From positions 1 through 64,000 of the forward strand of contig DATJBZ010000037.1 of NCBI GenBank assembly GCA_035515075.1: 64,000 nt of DNA. The letters run 5' to 3'. The stretch is from Moheibacter sp035515075 (GTDB lineage: Bacteria > Bacteroidota > Bacteroidia > Flavobacteriales > Weeksellaceae). Position numbers and translations under genes: made by a program. The notes beneath the pieces are model-generated. The model was not told the origin of the DNA. It did not search any database and saw nothing but the letters and a program-made list of their open reading frames with translations. This document shows, one piece after another, positions 25,511 through 34,754 of this stretch (positions are counted from its first letter, which is position 1; each line of letters begins with the position of its first letter).

Positions 25511-25681
25511 ATGAGAAGTATTTTATGGTTAGTAGCCGTTATTTGTATCATTGTGTGGTTATTAGGATTGCTGGGCATTGGCAGTGGGATGGGTATGGGA
25601 AATTTGATTCACATACTTTTGGTCATTGCTGTGGTGATCATTTTGTTCAATATAATTTCTGGAAGAAAACCCTTGAATTGA
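25511..25681 (+). CDS. Lmo0937-like 56-residue membrane protein
   Basis: A short gene with ATG at 25511 and TGA at 25679: two hydrophobic helices (ILWLVAVICIIVWLLGLLGI and LIHILLVIAVVIILFNII) joined by a Gly/Met loop, ending in SGRKPLN. This is the pattern of the small lmo0937-family (DUF5670-like) membrane proteins. A weak inverted repeat, TTTAGATT / AATCTAAA, lies just upstream. It ends 1 bp before the convergent recG stop. Function unknown. Confidence 0.8.
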   Translation: MRSILWLVAVICIIVWLLGLLGIGSGMGMGNLIHILLVIAVVIILFNIISGRKPLN

Positions 25682-25682
25682 T

Positions 25683-27788
25683 TTAGCCAATTCGGCTCCA
25701 AGCGATTTTGTCTTGGTGGTATTCGATGAAATGCGCTTTGATAATTTGGTTTTTTACTGAGGACAAATTGGGGTCATTTTTGAGTACTTCTTCTGCAGTA
25801 AATCTTGCCGAATGCACCACCTTTTGGTCTTTGGCAAGATTTGCTAATTTCAAATTGAGGATGCCACTTTGTTGGGTGCCCATCAAATCGCCTGGACCAC
25901 GCAATTGCATATCGACTTCGGCAATTTCAAAACCATCGTTGCTGTTGCATAAGGTAGTAATTCTGGTATAGGCATCTTGTGAAAGTTGGTCTTTGGTCAT
26001 CAAAATACAATAGCTTTGTTCTGCACCTCTTCCCACACGGCCACGCAATTGGTGCAATTGTGACAAACCAAATTTCTCAGCACTTTCTATCACCATCACC
26101 GAAGCATTGGGGACATTGACGCCGACTTCAATCACCGTGGTTCCAACCAAAATTTGGGTTTCTCCTTTGACAAAACGTTGCATTTCGAACTCTTTGTCTT
26201 CTGCTTTCATTTTCCCATGCACGATACTGACCGCAAATTCAGGCAATGGAAAGGCGCGGCTAATGCTTTCATAACCGTCCATTAAATCTTTGAAATCCAT
26301 ATTTTTGGATTCTTCAATCAAAGGGTAAACGACATACACTTGTCGGCCTTTTTGAATTTCACTTTTTAAGAAATGAAAAATCGCCAAACGATTTTGGTCT
26401 CGGCGGTGCACAGTTTGTATGGGTTTACGACCGGCTGGCAATTCATCAATCACAGAAATATCCAAATCACCGTACAAACTCATCGCCAAAGTTCTCGGAA
26501 TGGGCGTCGCGGTCATCACCAAAGAATGCGGCGGCAAGGTGTTTTTCGTCATGAACTTCGCCCGCTGTGCCACACCAAATTTGTGTTGTTCATCGATGAT
26601 GCTCAATCCTAAATTCTTAAACACCACGCTATCTTCAATCAGCGCATGGGTACCGACCAAAATATGAATTTCTCCAGCTGCCAGTTGTTCCAATAAAATT
26701 CGCCTTTGTTTTGCTTTGACAGAGCCCGTTAGAATCCCAATTTCCAAATCCATTTGTTGGGTATATGCTTTCAACGCTTGAAAATGTTGCTGTGCCAAAA
26801 TTTCCGTTGGTGCCATAAATGCGACTTGAAAACCATTGTCTATCGCAATCAAGGCAGACAACAATCCAACCATGGTTTTCCCAGAACCTACATCGCCTTG
26901 CAACAAACGATTCATCTGAACTGGTCGCGCCAAATCCGAACGAATTTCTTTGATCACTCTTTTTTGGGCATTCGTCAATTCAAACGGCAAAAAATGATGG
27001 TAAAATTGATTGAAGTTTTCACCAATGACCGAAAATTCAAAACTTTTGTATTTGGCTTGGCGGTCGATTTTTTTGAGCAATAAGCCCAATTGTAAGAAAA
27101 ATAATTCCTCAAATTTGATCCGATCTTGCGCTTTTTTTAATTGGGTCGTATTTTGTGGAAAATGAATTTGCCGAAAAGCTTGCAAACGATCAGGGAATTG
27201 AAATTTTTGAATGATTTCTTCCGAAAGATTTTCTTGCATTCGTTGGACATCAGACAGCAATTGAAATTGAATTTTCTGCATCAAACGGTTGGTAATGCCC
27301 ATTCTTTGCAATTTTTCTGTACTGGAATAAACGGGATACAAACCCTGAGGAGAGGATTGGTGGGTTTCCAAGGTTTCCATTTCAGGATGGACGATGTTGA
27401 ATTTTCCATTGAATTCGTTGGGTTTTCCATAAATCACCACGGTTTGGTGAGCCAACTTTTGGATGTTGTCTTTCAACCATGAACTGAAGCGAAACCAAAC
27501 CAACTCAATTTGTCCTTTTTCATCTTCAAATTTCGCGACCAATCTTTTTCCTCTTCCTTGACCGATTTCACTCAAGGATTTGATTTTGCCGACGATTTGG
27601 ATTTCAGCCGAACCATTGGTGATTTCATTGGTTTTGTAGTATTTGGAACGATCAACATAACGAAACGGAAAAAAGTTGAGCAAATCTTCATTGGTGAAAA
27701 TGGCCAATTCTGATTTTAGGACTTTGGCTCTTTCAGGACCAACACCTTTCAAATAATCAATTGGAATTTTCAATGGGTCAACCGTCAT
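25683..27788 (-). CDS. recG: ATP-dependent DNA helicase RecG
   Basis: Branch-migrating helicase that remodels stalled forks. 701 residues: N-terminal wedge/OB fold (about 60-160), then superfamily 2 motifs, Walker A GDVGSGKT, DEQH box (IIDEQHKFG), TATPIPRT motif III and the C-terminal QLRGRVGRG motif VI. Length is normal. A promoter with the -7 box 5 nt before the ATG precedes it. Confidence 0.96.
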   Translation of the reverse strand: MTVDPLKIPIDYLKGVGPERAKVLKSELAIFTNEDLLNFFPFRYVDRSKYYKTNEITNGSAEIQIVGKIKSLSEIGQGRGKRLVAKFEDEKGQIELVWFRFSSWLKDNIQKLAHQTVVIYGKPNEFNGKFNIVHPEMETLETHQSSPQGLYPVYSSTEKLQRMGITNRLMQKIQFQLLSDVQRMQENLSEEIIQKFQFPDRLQAFRQIHFPQNTTQLKKAQDRIKFEELFFLQLGLLLKKIDRQAKYKSFEFSVIGENFNQFYHHFLPFELTNAQKRVIKEIRSDLARPVQMNRLLQGDVGSGKTMVGLLSALIAIDNGFQVAFMAPTEILAQQHFQALKAYTQQMDLEIGILTGSVKAKQRRILLEQLAAGEIHILVGTHALIEDSVVFKNLGLSIIDEQHKFGVAQRAKFMTKNTLPPHSLVMTATPIPRTLAMSLYGDLDISVIDELPAGRKPIQTVHRRDQNRLAIFHFLKSEIQKGRQVYVVYPLIEESKNMDFKDLMDGYESISRAFPLPEFAVSIVHGKMKAEDKEFEMQRFVKGETQILVGTTVIEVGVNVPNASVMVIESAEKFGLSQLHQLRGRVGRGAEQSYCILMTKDQLSQDAYTRITTLCNSNDGFEIAEVDMQLRGPGDLMGTQQSGILNLKLANLAKDQKVVHSARFTAEEVLKNDPNLSSVKNQIIKAHFIEYHQDKIAWSRIG

Positions 27789-27793
27789 GTTTT

Positions 27794-27825
27794 CAAATAT
27801 CAGAAAATCACTGTGTTTTTACAAA
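27794..27825 (-). promoter_or_regulatory. recG promoter (near-leaderless)
   Basis: On the minus strand TTTG (27825-27822), 20-bp spacer, GATATTTG (27801-27794; one mismatch to TAnnTTTG), then 5 nt to the ATG. Confidence 0.55.
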
Positions 27826-28824
27826 TTAATTCGAAGTTTCATTCAATTCACCCAAAATGCGAAATGAATTCATTTTGTCCTCCATGTCATAAATGTGGCT
27901 GGTCACCATCAATTCATCCAATTGAAAAGTCGCGATGAAATCATTTAATTTCTCATCAATGGTTGGTCGGTCGCCAATGAAACTACAAAGCGTAAAGGTG
28001 TCTACAGCTGCGCGAATTTCAGGATGGTTGATCAATGGAGAAATTTCACCAGGCGCTTCCATGCCCTTTCTTTGGTTGGTCACCAAATGCACGATCATGT
28101 TGAAAAAAGTGGTCGAAATAAAATGCGCTTTTTCATTGGTTTCGGCCGCGATAACATTGACACAAGCGATCAAATGCGGTTGAGCCAATTGCTCTGATGC
28201 TTTGAAATTGGCTTTGTAAATCTGTGCAGCAGCTTCAAATTGCGTCGGTGCAAAATGGGTCGCAAAAGCATAAGGCAAGCCCATTTCTGCTGCCAAATAA
28301 GCACTGGAAGTACTCGATCCTAAAATATAAAAAGGAATATTCAAGCCTTTTCCTGGATAGGCATTCACCTTGGCATCGGGTTGATTTTTACTAAAATAAT
28401 TTTGTAGTTCTTTGATTTCTTGAGGAAAGTTTTGGGCGTTTTGAACATGGTCTCGCCGCAAAGCTTGCATGGTCACTTGATCCGTACCTGGCGCTCTTCC
28501 TAAGCCTAAATCAATGCGGTTGGGATACAAGGTTTCCAAAGTGCCAAATAGTTCAGCAATGACCAATGGCGGGTGATTGGGCAACATGATGCCTCCAGAA
28601 CCTACCCGAATTTTTTGGGTTTGTGATGCCGCCAATTGAATCAATAAAGCAGTCGCAGAACTGGCAATGTTGGGCATGTTGTGGTGTTCCGCAAACCAAA
28701 TGCGTTTGAAATCTAACGTTTCAGCCAAAACAGCAATTTTCATGCTGTTGTCGATGGCGGTTTTAAAATCAGCATCGGCATTGACCGTCGCCAATTCGAG
28801 CACAGAAATCGGAATGTGAATCAT
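27826..28824 (-). CDS. LLM-class flavin-dependent oxidoreductase (MsnO8-like)
   Basis: 332-residue bacterial-luciferase-fold protein: FAEHHNM after the first strands, RVGSGGIMLPNHPPLVIAE and LGLGRAPGTD, which are the usual marks of the MsnO8/YhbW-type group. Such proteins use FMNH2 or F420; substrate not predictable. It lies 3 bp after the NDH-2 gene in an apparent three-gene minus operon. Confidence 0.9.
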   Translation of the reverse strand: MIHIPISVLELATVNADADFKTAIDNSMKIAVLAETLDFKRIWFAEHHNMPNIASSATALLIQLAASQTQKIRVGSGGIMLPNHPPLVIAELFGTLETLYPNRIDLGLGRAPGTDQVTMQALRRDHVQNAQNFPQEIKELQNYFSKNQPDAKVNAYPGKGLNIPFYILGSSTSSAYLAAEMGLPYAFATHFAPTQFEAAAQIYKANFKASEQLAQPHLIACVNVIAAETNEKAHFISTTFFNMIVHLVTNQRKGMEAPGEISPLINHPEIRAAVDTFTLCSFIGDRPTIDEKLNDFIATFQLDELMVTSHIYDMEDKMNSFRILGELNETSN

Positions 28825-28827
28825 GGA

Positions 28828-30114
28828 TTAAGTCTTGTTGTCAATGTTGTTTTTTTCGTAAGGACGAATGATCAAACGCACACTTTTGTTGTAATGAAAA
28901 TATTGAATCACCCAGTTGGTCAGCGCGATAGCTTTGTTTCTAAAGCCAATCAATGATGCCAAATGGACAAACATCCACACAAACCAAGCAAACCAACCTG
29001 AGAATTTCCAATTGGGTAAATCGACCACGGCTTTGTCTCTTCCAATGGTTGCCATCGATCCTTTGTCTTTGTATTTAAAAGCTTTCATCGTTTTTTTTTG
29101 GTCCAATTTGGGCAGATTTTCCGCTAATAATTGGCCTTGTTGTATGGCTACTTGCGCCACCATGGGATCACCGTACGGATTTTTTTCAGTGGCGTTGATC
29201 GAAACATCACCGATGGCAAAAATGTTGTCATAAGTTTTGATTTGATTGAATTCGTTGACGAGGTATCTGCCTCCTACTAAATTTTCTTCATTTTGAATGC
29301 CCGGAATCAATGAACCCTTTACACCCGCTGCCCAAATCAAAGTGGTCGCATCAAAAGGACGTTGATCAGTCGTAATGACTTCACCATCATAATCCAGTAC
29401 TTTCATGTCAAACCAAACTTGAACACCCAATTCTTTTAAATACTTAAAGGCTTTATCTGATGCGTTTTGAGACATGGTCGGTAAAAGTCGATCCGCTGCT
29501 TGAATCAAATGCACATTCATTCGACGAATGTCCAAATCAGGATAATCCGAAGGCAAAACATGTTTTTTCAATTCAGCCATGGCGCCTGCTAATTCAACAC
29601 CAGTGGGTCCACCGCCGACAATGACATAGTTCATCAAACGATAACGTTCATCCAAATCATTGGTTAACAATGCGGCTTCCAAACTTTGCAAAATCAAACT
29701 CCTCAAATCCAAGGCTTCAGGAACTGTTTTCATTGGCATCGCATGCTTTTCAATGTTTTTATTGCCGTAGTAATTGGTTTCCGAACCGGTGGCGACAATC
29801 AAATAATCGTAATGAATGTCTCCGATATTGGAATACAAACGTTGATTTTTTGGATCAATTCTTTCCACATGTGCAATTCGAAAAAAGAAATTTTCTTTCT
29901 TGGCAAAAATCTGACGAATGGCATGGGCAATTGAATCCGGTTCCAAACCAGCGGTGGCCACTTGGTACAACAAAGGTTGAAACGTATGGTAATTGTGTTT
30001 GTCCAATAAAACGACTTGGAAGTTTTTGGTAGACAGTTTTTTCGCCAATCTCAAACCGCCAAAACCGCCGCCAATGATCACGACTCGTTTTAAATTCACT
30101 TCTGGAATATTCAT
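28828..30114 (-). CDS. Type II NADH:quinone oxidoreductase-like flavoprotein
   Basis: 428 residues with two Rossmann motifs (VVIIGGGFGGLRLAKKL for FAD and VIVGGGPTGVELAGAMAEL for NADH), the LLYQVATAGLEP quinone-site segment, and a hydrophobic C-terminal membrane-anchoring stretch (WFAWFVWMFVHLASLIGF). This fits NDH-2, which feeds electrons into the quinone pool without pumping protons. The ATG abuts the stop of the upstream peptide-binding lipoprotein gene. Confidence 0.93.
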   Translation of the reverse strand: MNIPEVNLKRVVIIGGGFGGLRLAKKLSTKNFQVVLLDKHNYHTFQPLLYQVATAGLEPDSIAHAIRQIFAKKENFFFRIAHVERIDPKNQRLYSNIGDIHYDYLIVATGSETNYYGNKNIEKHAMPMKTVPEALDLRSLILQSLEAALLTNDLDERYRLMNYVIVGGGPTGVELAGAMAELKKHVLPSDYPDLDIRRMNVHLIQAADRLLPTMSQNASDKAFKYLKELGVQVWFDMKVLDYDGEVITTDQRPFDATTLIWAAGVKGSLIPGIQNEENLVGGRYLVNEFNQIKTYDNIFAIGDVSINATEKNPYGDPMVAQVAIQQGQLLAENLPKLDQKKTMKAFKYKDKGSMATIGRDKAVVDLPNWKFSGWFAWFVWMFVHLASLIGFRNKAIALTNWVIQYFHYNKSVRLIIRPYEKNNIDNKT

Positions 30115-31710
30115 TTATTTTGTTTTGTAAACGCTCGTTAAATTTAATAATTTCACAGGACTCATATGAAATCCTTTCACTTTTTTACTGAGAAAAATGC
30201 TGGTTTGGTCATAGAAAAGTGGAACAATGGGGGCCGATTCCATCATCAAATGATCCATTTGCTCATACAATTTCGCTCTTTTTTTCTCATCGTTGATTTG
30301 AAATGATTTCAAATACATCGCATCAAATTCTTTGTTTTCATAATGTGCATAATTCGGTCCTTCTGGCGCAAAGTTTTTGCTGTAATACAAGGACAAAAAG
30401 TTCTCGGCATCGGGATAATCTGCACCCCAATTCGCTCTAAAAAAAGAAAATTTCCCTGTGGCTTTTCCATCGCGCATCGTCGGACCAGGCACCACATTTA
30501 TCTCAATGTTCATGCCCACTTTGGCCAATTCCGCTTGAATGTATTCACAAATGTCCGCATATTCCTGAACAGTTGTCAATTGGATCTTCGGCAAAGCTCC
30601 CTTTTCTTTTTGGTAAGCTTGGATGAGTTGTCTGGCTTTTTCGGGTTGATAGGTGTAAATTGGCTTTTCACTAAAACCCGGTAAGCCTTTTGGGATAAAT
30701 CCGCCTTCTGCCGCTGTAGCCATCCCATTCATCAAATATTTCACCATTTTGGGTTTGTCGATGCCATAATTGATCGCTTGACGAAGTTTTTGGTCAATGA
30801 TTTCATGGCCATCCAAATAAAAACACAAATACACTGTGCTCAGATAATCGTATTTGAACAAATCCATTTGGTCCTTGTATTTTGGATTTAATTCACCCAA
30901 AGGTGTCAAAATTTCATTTTTATAGGAAGGATCCAAATCCGCCATCATGTCCAAATTTCCTTGGATCAATTGCAAAAATTCACTGTGCTTTTCAGGCAAA
31001 AAAGTCATGCTGACTGCTTCCAAATAAGGCAAAGAATTGCCTTTATCATCTTTTTCAAAATACAAATTATTTTTGCGCAACACCAGTTTGACATTATCTT
31101 CCCAAATTTGAAAACGAAAAGGACCTGTGCCGATCGGTGTTTTCCTGAAAGCTTCTTGTCCTTCTTCAAAAATTTCATGTGGAACGACCGAACAATATTT
31201 CATGCTCAACAAACCTAAAAATGGCGGAAAAGCTTCTTTCAATTCGATTTGAAATGTAAAATCATTCAGCGCTTTGAAACTTTCGACATTGTTCAGCACC
31301 CAACTTCCCGCACCACCGACTTTTGGATCGAGCAAACGTTGAAAGCTGTAGGCGAAATCTTGCGCTTGCACTACTCGGGTCGAGTCTTTTCCGAAAACTG
31401 GATGTTGATGAAAATAGACATCTTTTCTCAATTGAAATTCGTACGTTTTTCCATCTTCAGAAATCGTCCAACTTTTGGCAATATCTGGGACAATTTCCAA
31501 ATCATCATTCAATTTTACCAAACCATTGTACATCAAATTACACACCCAATTGTTGGCTTGTGTTCGTGCAAAAGTGGGATCCAATGAAGAAATGTTGTCG
31601 TAGCGGTTCAGACGAAAAACTTGCGAATCATCGATTTCTACTTGCTTTTGACAAGCAGCCAAAGTGAGTAAGATGCAACTAAGGACGAAATAAGAAAGAA
31701 ATCTAAACAT
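30115..31710 (-). CDS. ABC transporter peptide-binding lipoprotein (OppA/DppA-like)
   Basis: 531 residues starting MFRFLSYFVLSC, with a lipoprotein signal and lipobox (LTLAAC). It is a family-5 extracellular solute-binding protein: SLDPTFARTQANNWVCNLMYNGLV, DIAKSWTISEDGKTYEFQLRKDVYFH and LRQAINYGIDKPKMV. It binds oligopeptides or similar ligands at the periplasmic side. No permease or ATPase genes lie nearby. The ATG at 31710 is chosen over a start 24 bp upstream, which lies inside a perfect -7 box. Confidence 0.9.
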   Translation of the reverse strand: MFRFLSYFVLSCILLTLAACQKQVEIDDSQVFRLNRYDNISSLDPTFARTQANNWVCNLMYNGLVKLNDDLEIVPDIAKSWTISEDGKTYEFQLRKDVYFHQHPVFGKDSTRVVQAQDFAYSFQRLLDPKVGGAGSWVLNNVESFKALNDFTFQIELKEAFPPFLGLLSMKYCSVVPHEIFEEGQEAFRKTPIGTGPFRFQIWEDNVKLVLRKNNLYFEKDDKGNSLPYLEAVSMTFLPEKHSEFLQLIQGNLDMMADLDPSYKNEILTPLGELNPKYKDQMDLFKYDYLSTVYLCFYLDGHEIIDQKLRQAINYGIDKPKMVKYLMNGMATAAEGGFIPKGLPGFSEKPIYTYQPEKARQLIQAYQKEKGALPKIQLTTVQEYADICEYIQAELAKVGMNIEINVVPGPTMRDGKATGKFSFFRANWGADYPDAENFLSLYYSKNFAPEGPNYAHYENKEFDAMYLKSFQINDEKKRAKLYEQMDHLMMESAPIVPLFYDQTSIFLSKKVKGFHMSPVKLLNLTSVYKTK

Positions 31711-31714
31711 GGGA

Positions 31715-31722
31715 CAAAGATA
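31715..31722 (-). promoter_or_regulatory. -7 element of the peptide-binding lipoprotein operon
   Basis: TATCTTTG on the minus strand, ending 4 nt before the ATG at 31710. No clear -33 element. Confidence 0.5.
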
Positions 31723-31836
31723 AAGGGAATTCAATCAGTAAAAAAGAAGAAATTGGGCGTTAATGATTTGGGGAAAACAGCAGGATTTTTGTCAGAAAAG
31801 TTTCATTCAAAGATGAAAAACGCTAAATTGCGGCCT

Positions 31837-32805
31837 ATGCAAACGTACGATTTGATCATTGTTGGCGCTGGCCCAATTGGCATGGCATGCGCCATTGAAG
31901 CACAAAAAAAGGAGTTGAATTATTTGGTTTTGGAAAAGGGAACCTTGGTGAATAGTTTGTACCATTATCCTTTGTACATGACGTTTTTTTCTACAGCAGA
32001 ACGTTTGGAAATCGGCGGCATTCCATTTGTGAATGTTTCCCCCAAACCTGGTAGGCAAGAAGCTTTGGAATATTACCGAAGAGTGTATCAAGAGAAGAAA
32101 TTGAACATTCATTTCAATGAGAAAGTGGGGACAATTGAAAGTGAAGCTTCAATTAAAAAAGTAACAACGTCCAAAAATGAATATTTCGCTGAAAATGTGG
32201 TGATTGCTACGGGATTTTATGATTTGCCCAATCCATTGGGCATTCCTGGAGAAAATTTACCAAAAGTTTCTCACTATTTCAAAGAAGCTCATCCGTATGT
32301 TGGTCAAAAATTGGTGGTCATTGGCGCAAGCAATTCTTCTGTCGATGCTGCTTTGGAATGCTGGCGAAAAGGCGCCGAAGTAACCATGGTCGTTCGAAAA
32401 TCTGAAATTGGTGAACGGGTAAAGTATTGGGTCAAACCCGATATTGAAAACCGAATTGCAGAAGGAAGCATTCGTGCTTACTTCAATTCAGAATTGAAAG
32501 AAATCAAAGAAAATTCTGTGGTCATTTCAACTTCAAATGAAGCAATAGAAATCGAGAATGATTTTGTATTGGCATTGACAGGTTATCGACCTGATTTGGA
32601 ATTTCTCAAAAAATGTGGCATTTCACTTTCCAACGATGGTCTGTTTTTACCACAATACGATGAAGAAACCATGGAAACCAATGTTGCTGGAATTTATTTG
32701 GCAGGCGTGGTTTGTGGCGGAATGGAAACCCACAAATGGTTCATTGAAAATTCAAGAATTCATGCAGAAATGATTGTTGCAGCCATTCTTCAAAAAAAAC
32801 AATAG
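31837..32805 (+). CDS. YpdA-family bacillithiol disulfide reductase
   Basis: 322 residues, the family length, from MQTYDLIIVGAGPIG: an FAD Rossmann motif at the N-terminus, the YpdA-typical region YHYPLYMTFFSTAERLEIG, an NADPH motif VVIGASNSSVDAAL and the C-terminal GVVCGGMETHKWFIENSR. In YpdA proteins this reduces bacillithiol disulfide with NADPH. A longer frame to 31753 is unlikely, because the FAD motif should be close to the N-terminus. Confidence 0.9.
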   Translation: MQTYDLIIVGAGPIGMACAIEAQKKELNYLVLEKGTLVNSLYHYPLYMTFFSTAERLEIGGIPFVNVSPKPGRQEALEYYRRVYQEKKLNIHFNEKVGTIESEASIKKVTTSKNEYFAENVVIATGFYDLPNPLGIPGENLPKVSHYFKEAHPYVGQKLVVIGASNSSVDAALECWRKGAEVTMVVRKSEIGERVKYWVKPDIENRIAEGSIRAYFNSELKEIKENSVVISTSNEAIEIENDFVLALTGYRPDLEFLKKCGISLSNDGLFLPQYDEETMETNVAGIYLAGVVCGGMETHKWFIENSRIHAEMIVAAILQKKQ

Positions 32806-32843
32806 AAAAAGGGACTGTTGTTTTTTGCGCAACAATCCCTTTG
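32806..32843. terminator. Bidirectional terminator between ypdA and the convergent LLM gene
   Basis: Stem AAAGGGA.TGTTG / CAACA.TCCCTTT with one internal mismatch, in the 57-bp gap between two converging genes. Confidence 0.75.
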
Positions 32844-32862
32844 CTAAAATTTTTAATAATAT

Positions 32863-33897
32863 CTATTTGGCCACAATTGCTTTTCTAACTTCTGGTAAGA
32901 CTTTGGTGCCGTACAATTCGATGGATTTCATCATTTCTTTGTGCGAGGGTGCGCCGATGTCCATGTGTGCGACAAATCTTGTCAAACCAAAAAGCTCAAT
33001 GCTTTCAATCATTTTTTCCGCGACTTGATGGGAATCTCCCATGAACAAGGCGCCGGTTGGACTCATTCCGCCTTGGAATTGCATTTTGGTATAGGGTTGC
33101 CATCCTCTGCTTTTTCCGATGCGGTCCATTTGGTCCGCGAAATTTGAAAAATGATGGTCCAAAATGTGCTGCTGAGAATCTGCGACAAATGAATGCGAAT
33201 GCACGCCAATTTCTATTTTGGCTGGATCATGTCCAAAAGCAGCATATTGTTGTTTGTAAAAATCAATCAAAGGTTTGAATTGCTTGGGTTGTCCACCGAT
33301 AATCGCAAAAATAACGGGCAAGCCCAATCGCGCGGCACGCACCACAGATTCTGGCGTTCCGCCGACTGCAACCCAAATCGGAAGCAAACGTTCTGCACGT
33401 GGATAAACGGTTTGTTCAACGATGGGCGCACGGTGTTTGCCTGACCAACTCAATACTTCTTTTTGGTTCAATTCGACCAACAATGCCAATTTCTCTTCAA
33501 ATAACTCATGGTAATCCTTCAAATCATAGCCAAACAAAGGAAAAGATTCGATGAAACTGCCGCGTCCAGCCGTGATCTCTGCTCTTTGATTGGACAACAA
33601 ATCCAAAGTAGCATAATCTTGGTAGACTTTTACTGGGTCGGCAGAGCTTAAAACCGTCACGCCGCTGCCCAGTTTGATGTTTTTGGTCACTGAAGCCAAA
33701 GCGGCCAACACGATTTCAGTAGAAGAAACCGCATAATCCTCGCGGTGGTGTTCGCCCAAAGAAAAAACGTCGATGCCCAATTCATCCGCCAATTTTACTT
33801 GTTCGATGATTTCTTGCAATTTCACACTTGATGACTGAAATTTTTTGGTGGTTTTGTCAAAAGACAAATCGCCAAACATGCCAATTCCTAATTCCAT
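32863..33897 (-). CDS. LLM-class flavin-dependent oxidoreductase
   Basis: 344 residues from MELGIGMFGDLSFDKTT, a luciferase-like fold protein: VFSLGEHHREDYAVSSTEIVLAA, GSGVTVLSSADPVKVYQDYATLD and TAGRGSFIESFPLFGYD. It resembles the Atu2307/SP_0267-type group of unknown substrate. The start at 33897 is preferred over 33936, as a TAATTTTG -7 box lies at 33922-33915 between the two. Confidence 0.88.
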   Translation of the reverse strand: MELGIGMFGDLSFDKTTKKFQSSSVKLQEIIEQVKLADELGIDVFSLGEHHREDYAVSSTEIVLAALASVTKNIKLGSGVTVLSSADPVKVYQDYATLDLLSNQRAEITAGRGSFIESFPLFGYDLKDYHELFEEKLALLVELNQKEVLSWSGKHRAPIVEQTVYPRAERLLPIWVAVGGTPESVVRAARLGLPVIFAIIGGQPKQFKPLIDFYKQQYAAFGHDPAKIEIGVHSHSFVADSQQHILDHHFSNFADQMDRIGKSRGWQPYTKMQFQGGMSPTGALFMGDSHQVAEKMIESIELFGLTRFVAHMDIGAPSHKEMMKSIELYGTKVLPEVRKAIVAK

Positions 33898-34018
33898 AAT
33901 TCGATTATTTTGAACAAAATTAAACAGATTTTTCATGAGAAAAATTGATGCATGTTAAGAACTTTCGCGTCGATGGGTTTTCAAAAAAAGAATATCTTTG
34001 AAGAAATTAGCGTTTTTT

Positions 34019-34486
34019 ATGAAACATTGTTGGGTTTTCTTTTTTGTGATTTTTTCTTCTTTGGGAATGGCGCAGCTGTCTTTTGATTTTGAAGAAATTA
34101 TTCGGAATTATTACCAAGAAGTGCATTCGGATTTCAAAACTGAGCAGCTGTCGGACTATTTCACAGCAGATGCTTTGCTGCTCAATGATGGTGAAAAGCT
34201 AGATTTTGAAGGCATTCAAAATTTGTTGTTGAATTTGAAAGAGCAATTCGAAACCGCCCAGGAAAACGGACGAAATTTGAGCAGAAAACATGACATTCGA
34301 TTTTTGGATGCAAAAGAAGATGGACAAAACGCTTGGTTGGTGTATGAAAACAAGGCTGAGTTCATGATGGATGGAGCTGTTGTTGCTACCCTCAACTGGT
34401 TGGAAAGTGCGGTTTTTGTTTTACAAGAAAAGGTTTGGAAAATTCAGCTTTTGCATGCGAGTTTAATTAAAGAAAAAAATAAATGA
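34019..34486 (+). CDS. Exported NTF2/SnoaL-like protein
   Basis: 155 residues with a signal peptide (MKHCWVFFFVIFSSLGMAQ) and a mature part that looks like an NTF2-fold, DUF4440-like domain (IIRNYYQEVHSDFKTEQLSDYFTADALLL ... ATLNWLESAVFVLQEKVWKIQLLHAS). No catalytic residues can be assigned. The ATG at 34019 is preferred to an upstream TTG that overlaps a TATCTTTG -7 box at 33993-34000. It lies 1 bp before the HMA gene, so they form a two-gene operon. Confidence 0.75.
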   Translation: MKHCWVFFFVIFSSLGMAQLSFDFEEIIRNYYQEVHSDFKTEQLSDYFTADALLLNDGEKLDFEGIQNLLLNLKEQFETAQENGRNLSRKHDIRFLDAKEDGQNAWLVYENKAEFMMDGAVVATLNWLESAVFVLQEKVWKIQLLHASLIKEKNK

Positions 34487-34487
34487 T

Positions 34488-34694
34488 ATGAAAACATTTC
34501 AATTCAAAACCAATATCCACTGTGGAGGTTGTGTTTCTGGCGTTACGCCATTTTTGAGTCAGTTGACTGAGATCGAATGGACCGTAGATACGGAAAGTGC
34601 AGACAAAATTTTGACGGTTTCTTCTGAAACCATTTCGGAAGAAGACGTCATCCAAGCGGTCAAAAAAGCAGGATTTGAGATCGAGACAATTTAA
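34488..34694 (+). CDS. Heavy-metal-associated (HMA) domain protein, copper-chaperone-like
   Basis: 68 residues forming one HMA fold with the metal site His11-Cys12-x-x-Cys15 and a C-terminal VIQAVKKAGFEIETI. Such single-domain proteins carry Cu(I) or other soft metals to P-type ATPases; no ATPase is in the window. Co-transcribed with the NTF2-like gene. Confidence 0.9.
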   Translation: MKTFQFKTNIHCGGCVSGVTPFLSQLTEIEWTVDTESADKILTVSSETISEEDVIQAVKKAGFEIETI

Positions 34695-34701
34695 TTCATA
34701 A

Positions 34702-34734
34702 AAAATCCGCGCAACTTCTTGCGCGGATTTTTTG
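34702..34734. terminator. Bidirectional terminator
   Basis: A perfect 13-bp stem AAAATCCGCGCAA / TTGCGCGGATTTT with T-tract on both strands, between the HMA gene and the convergent PNGase-like gene. Confidence 0.9.
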
Positions 34735-34754
34735 ATTGGCAATACAAACGAACA

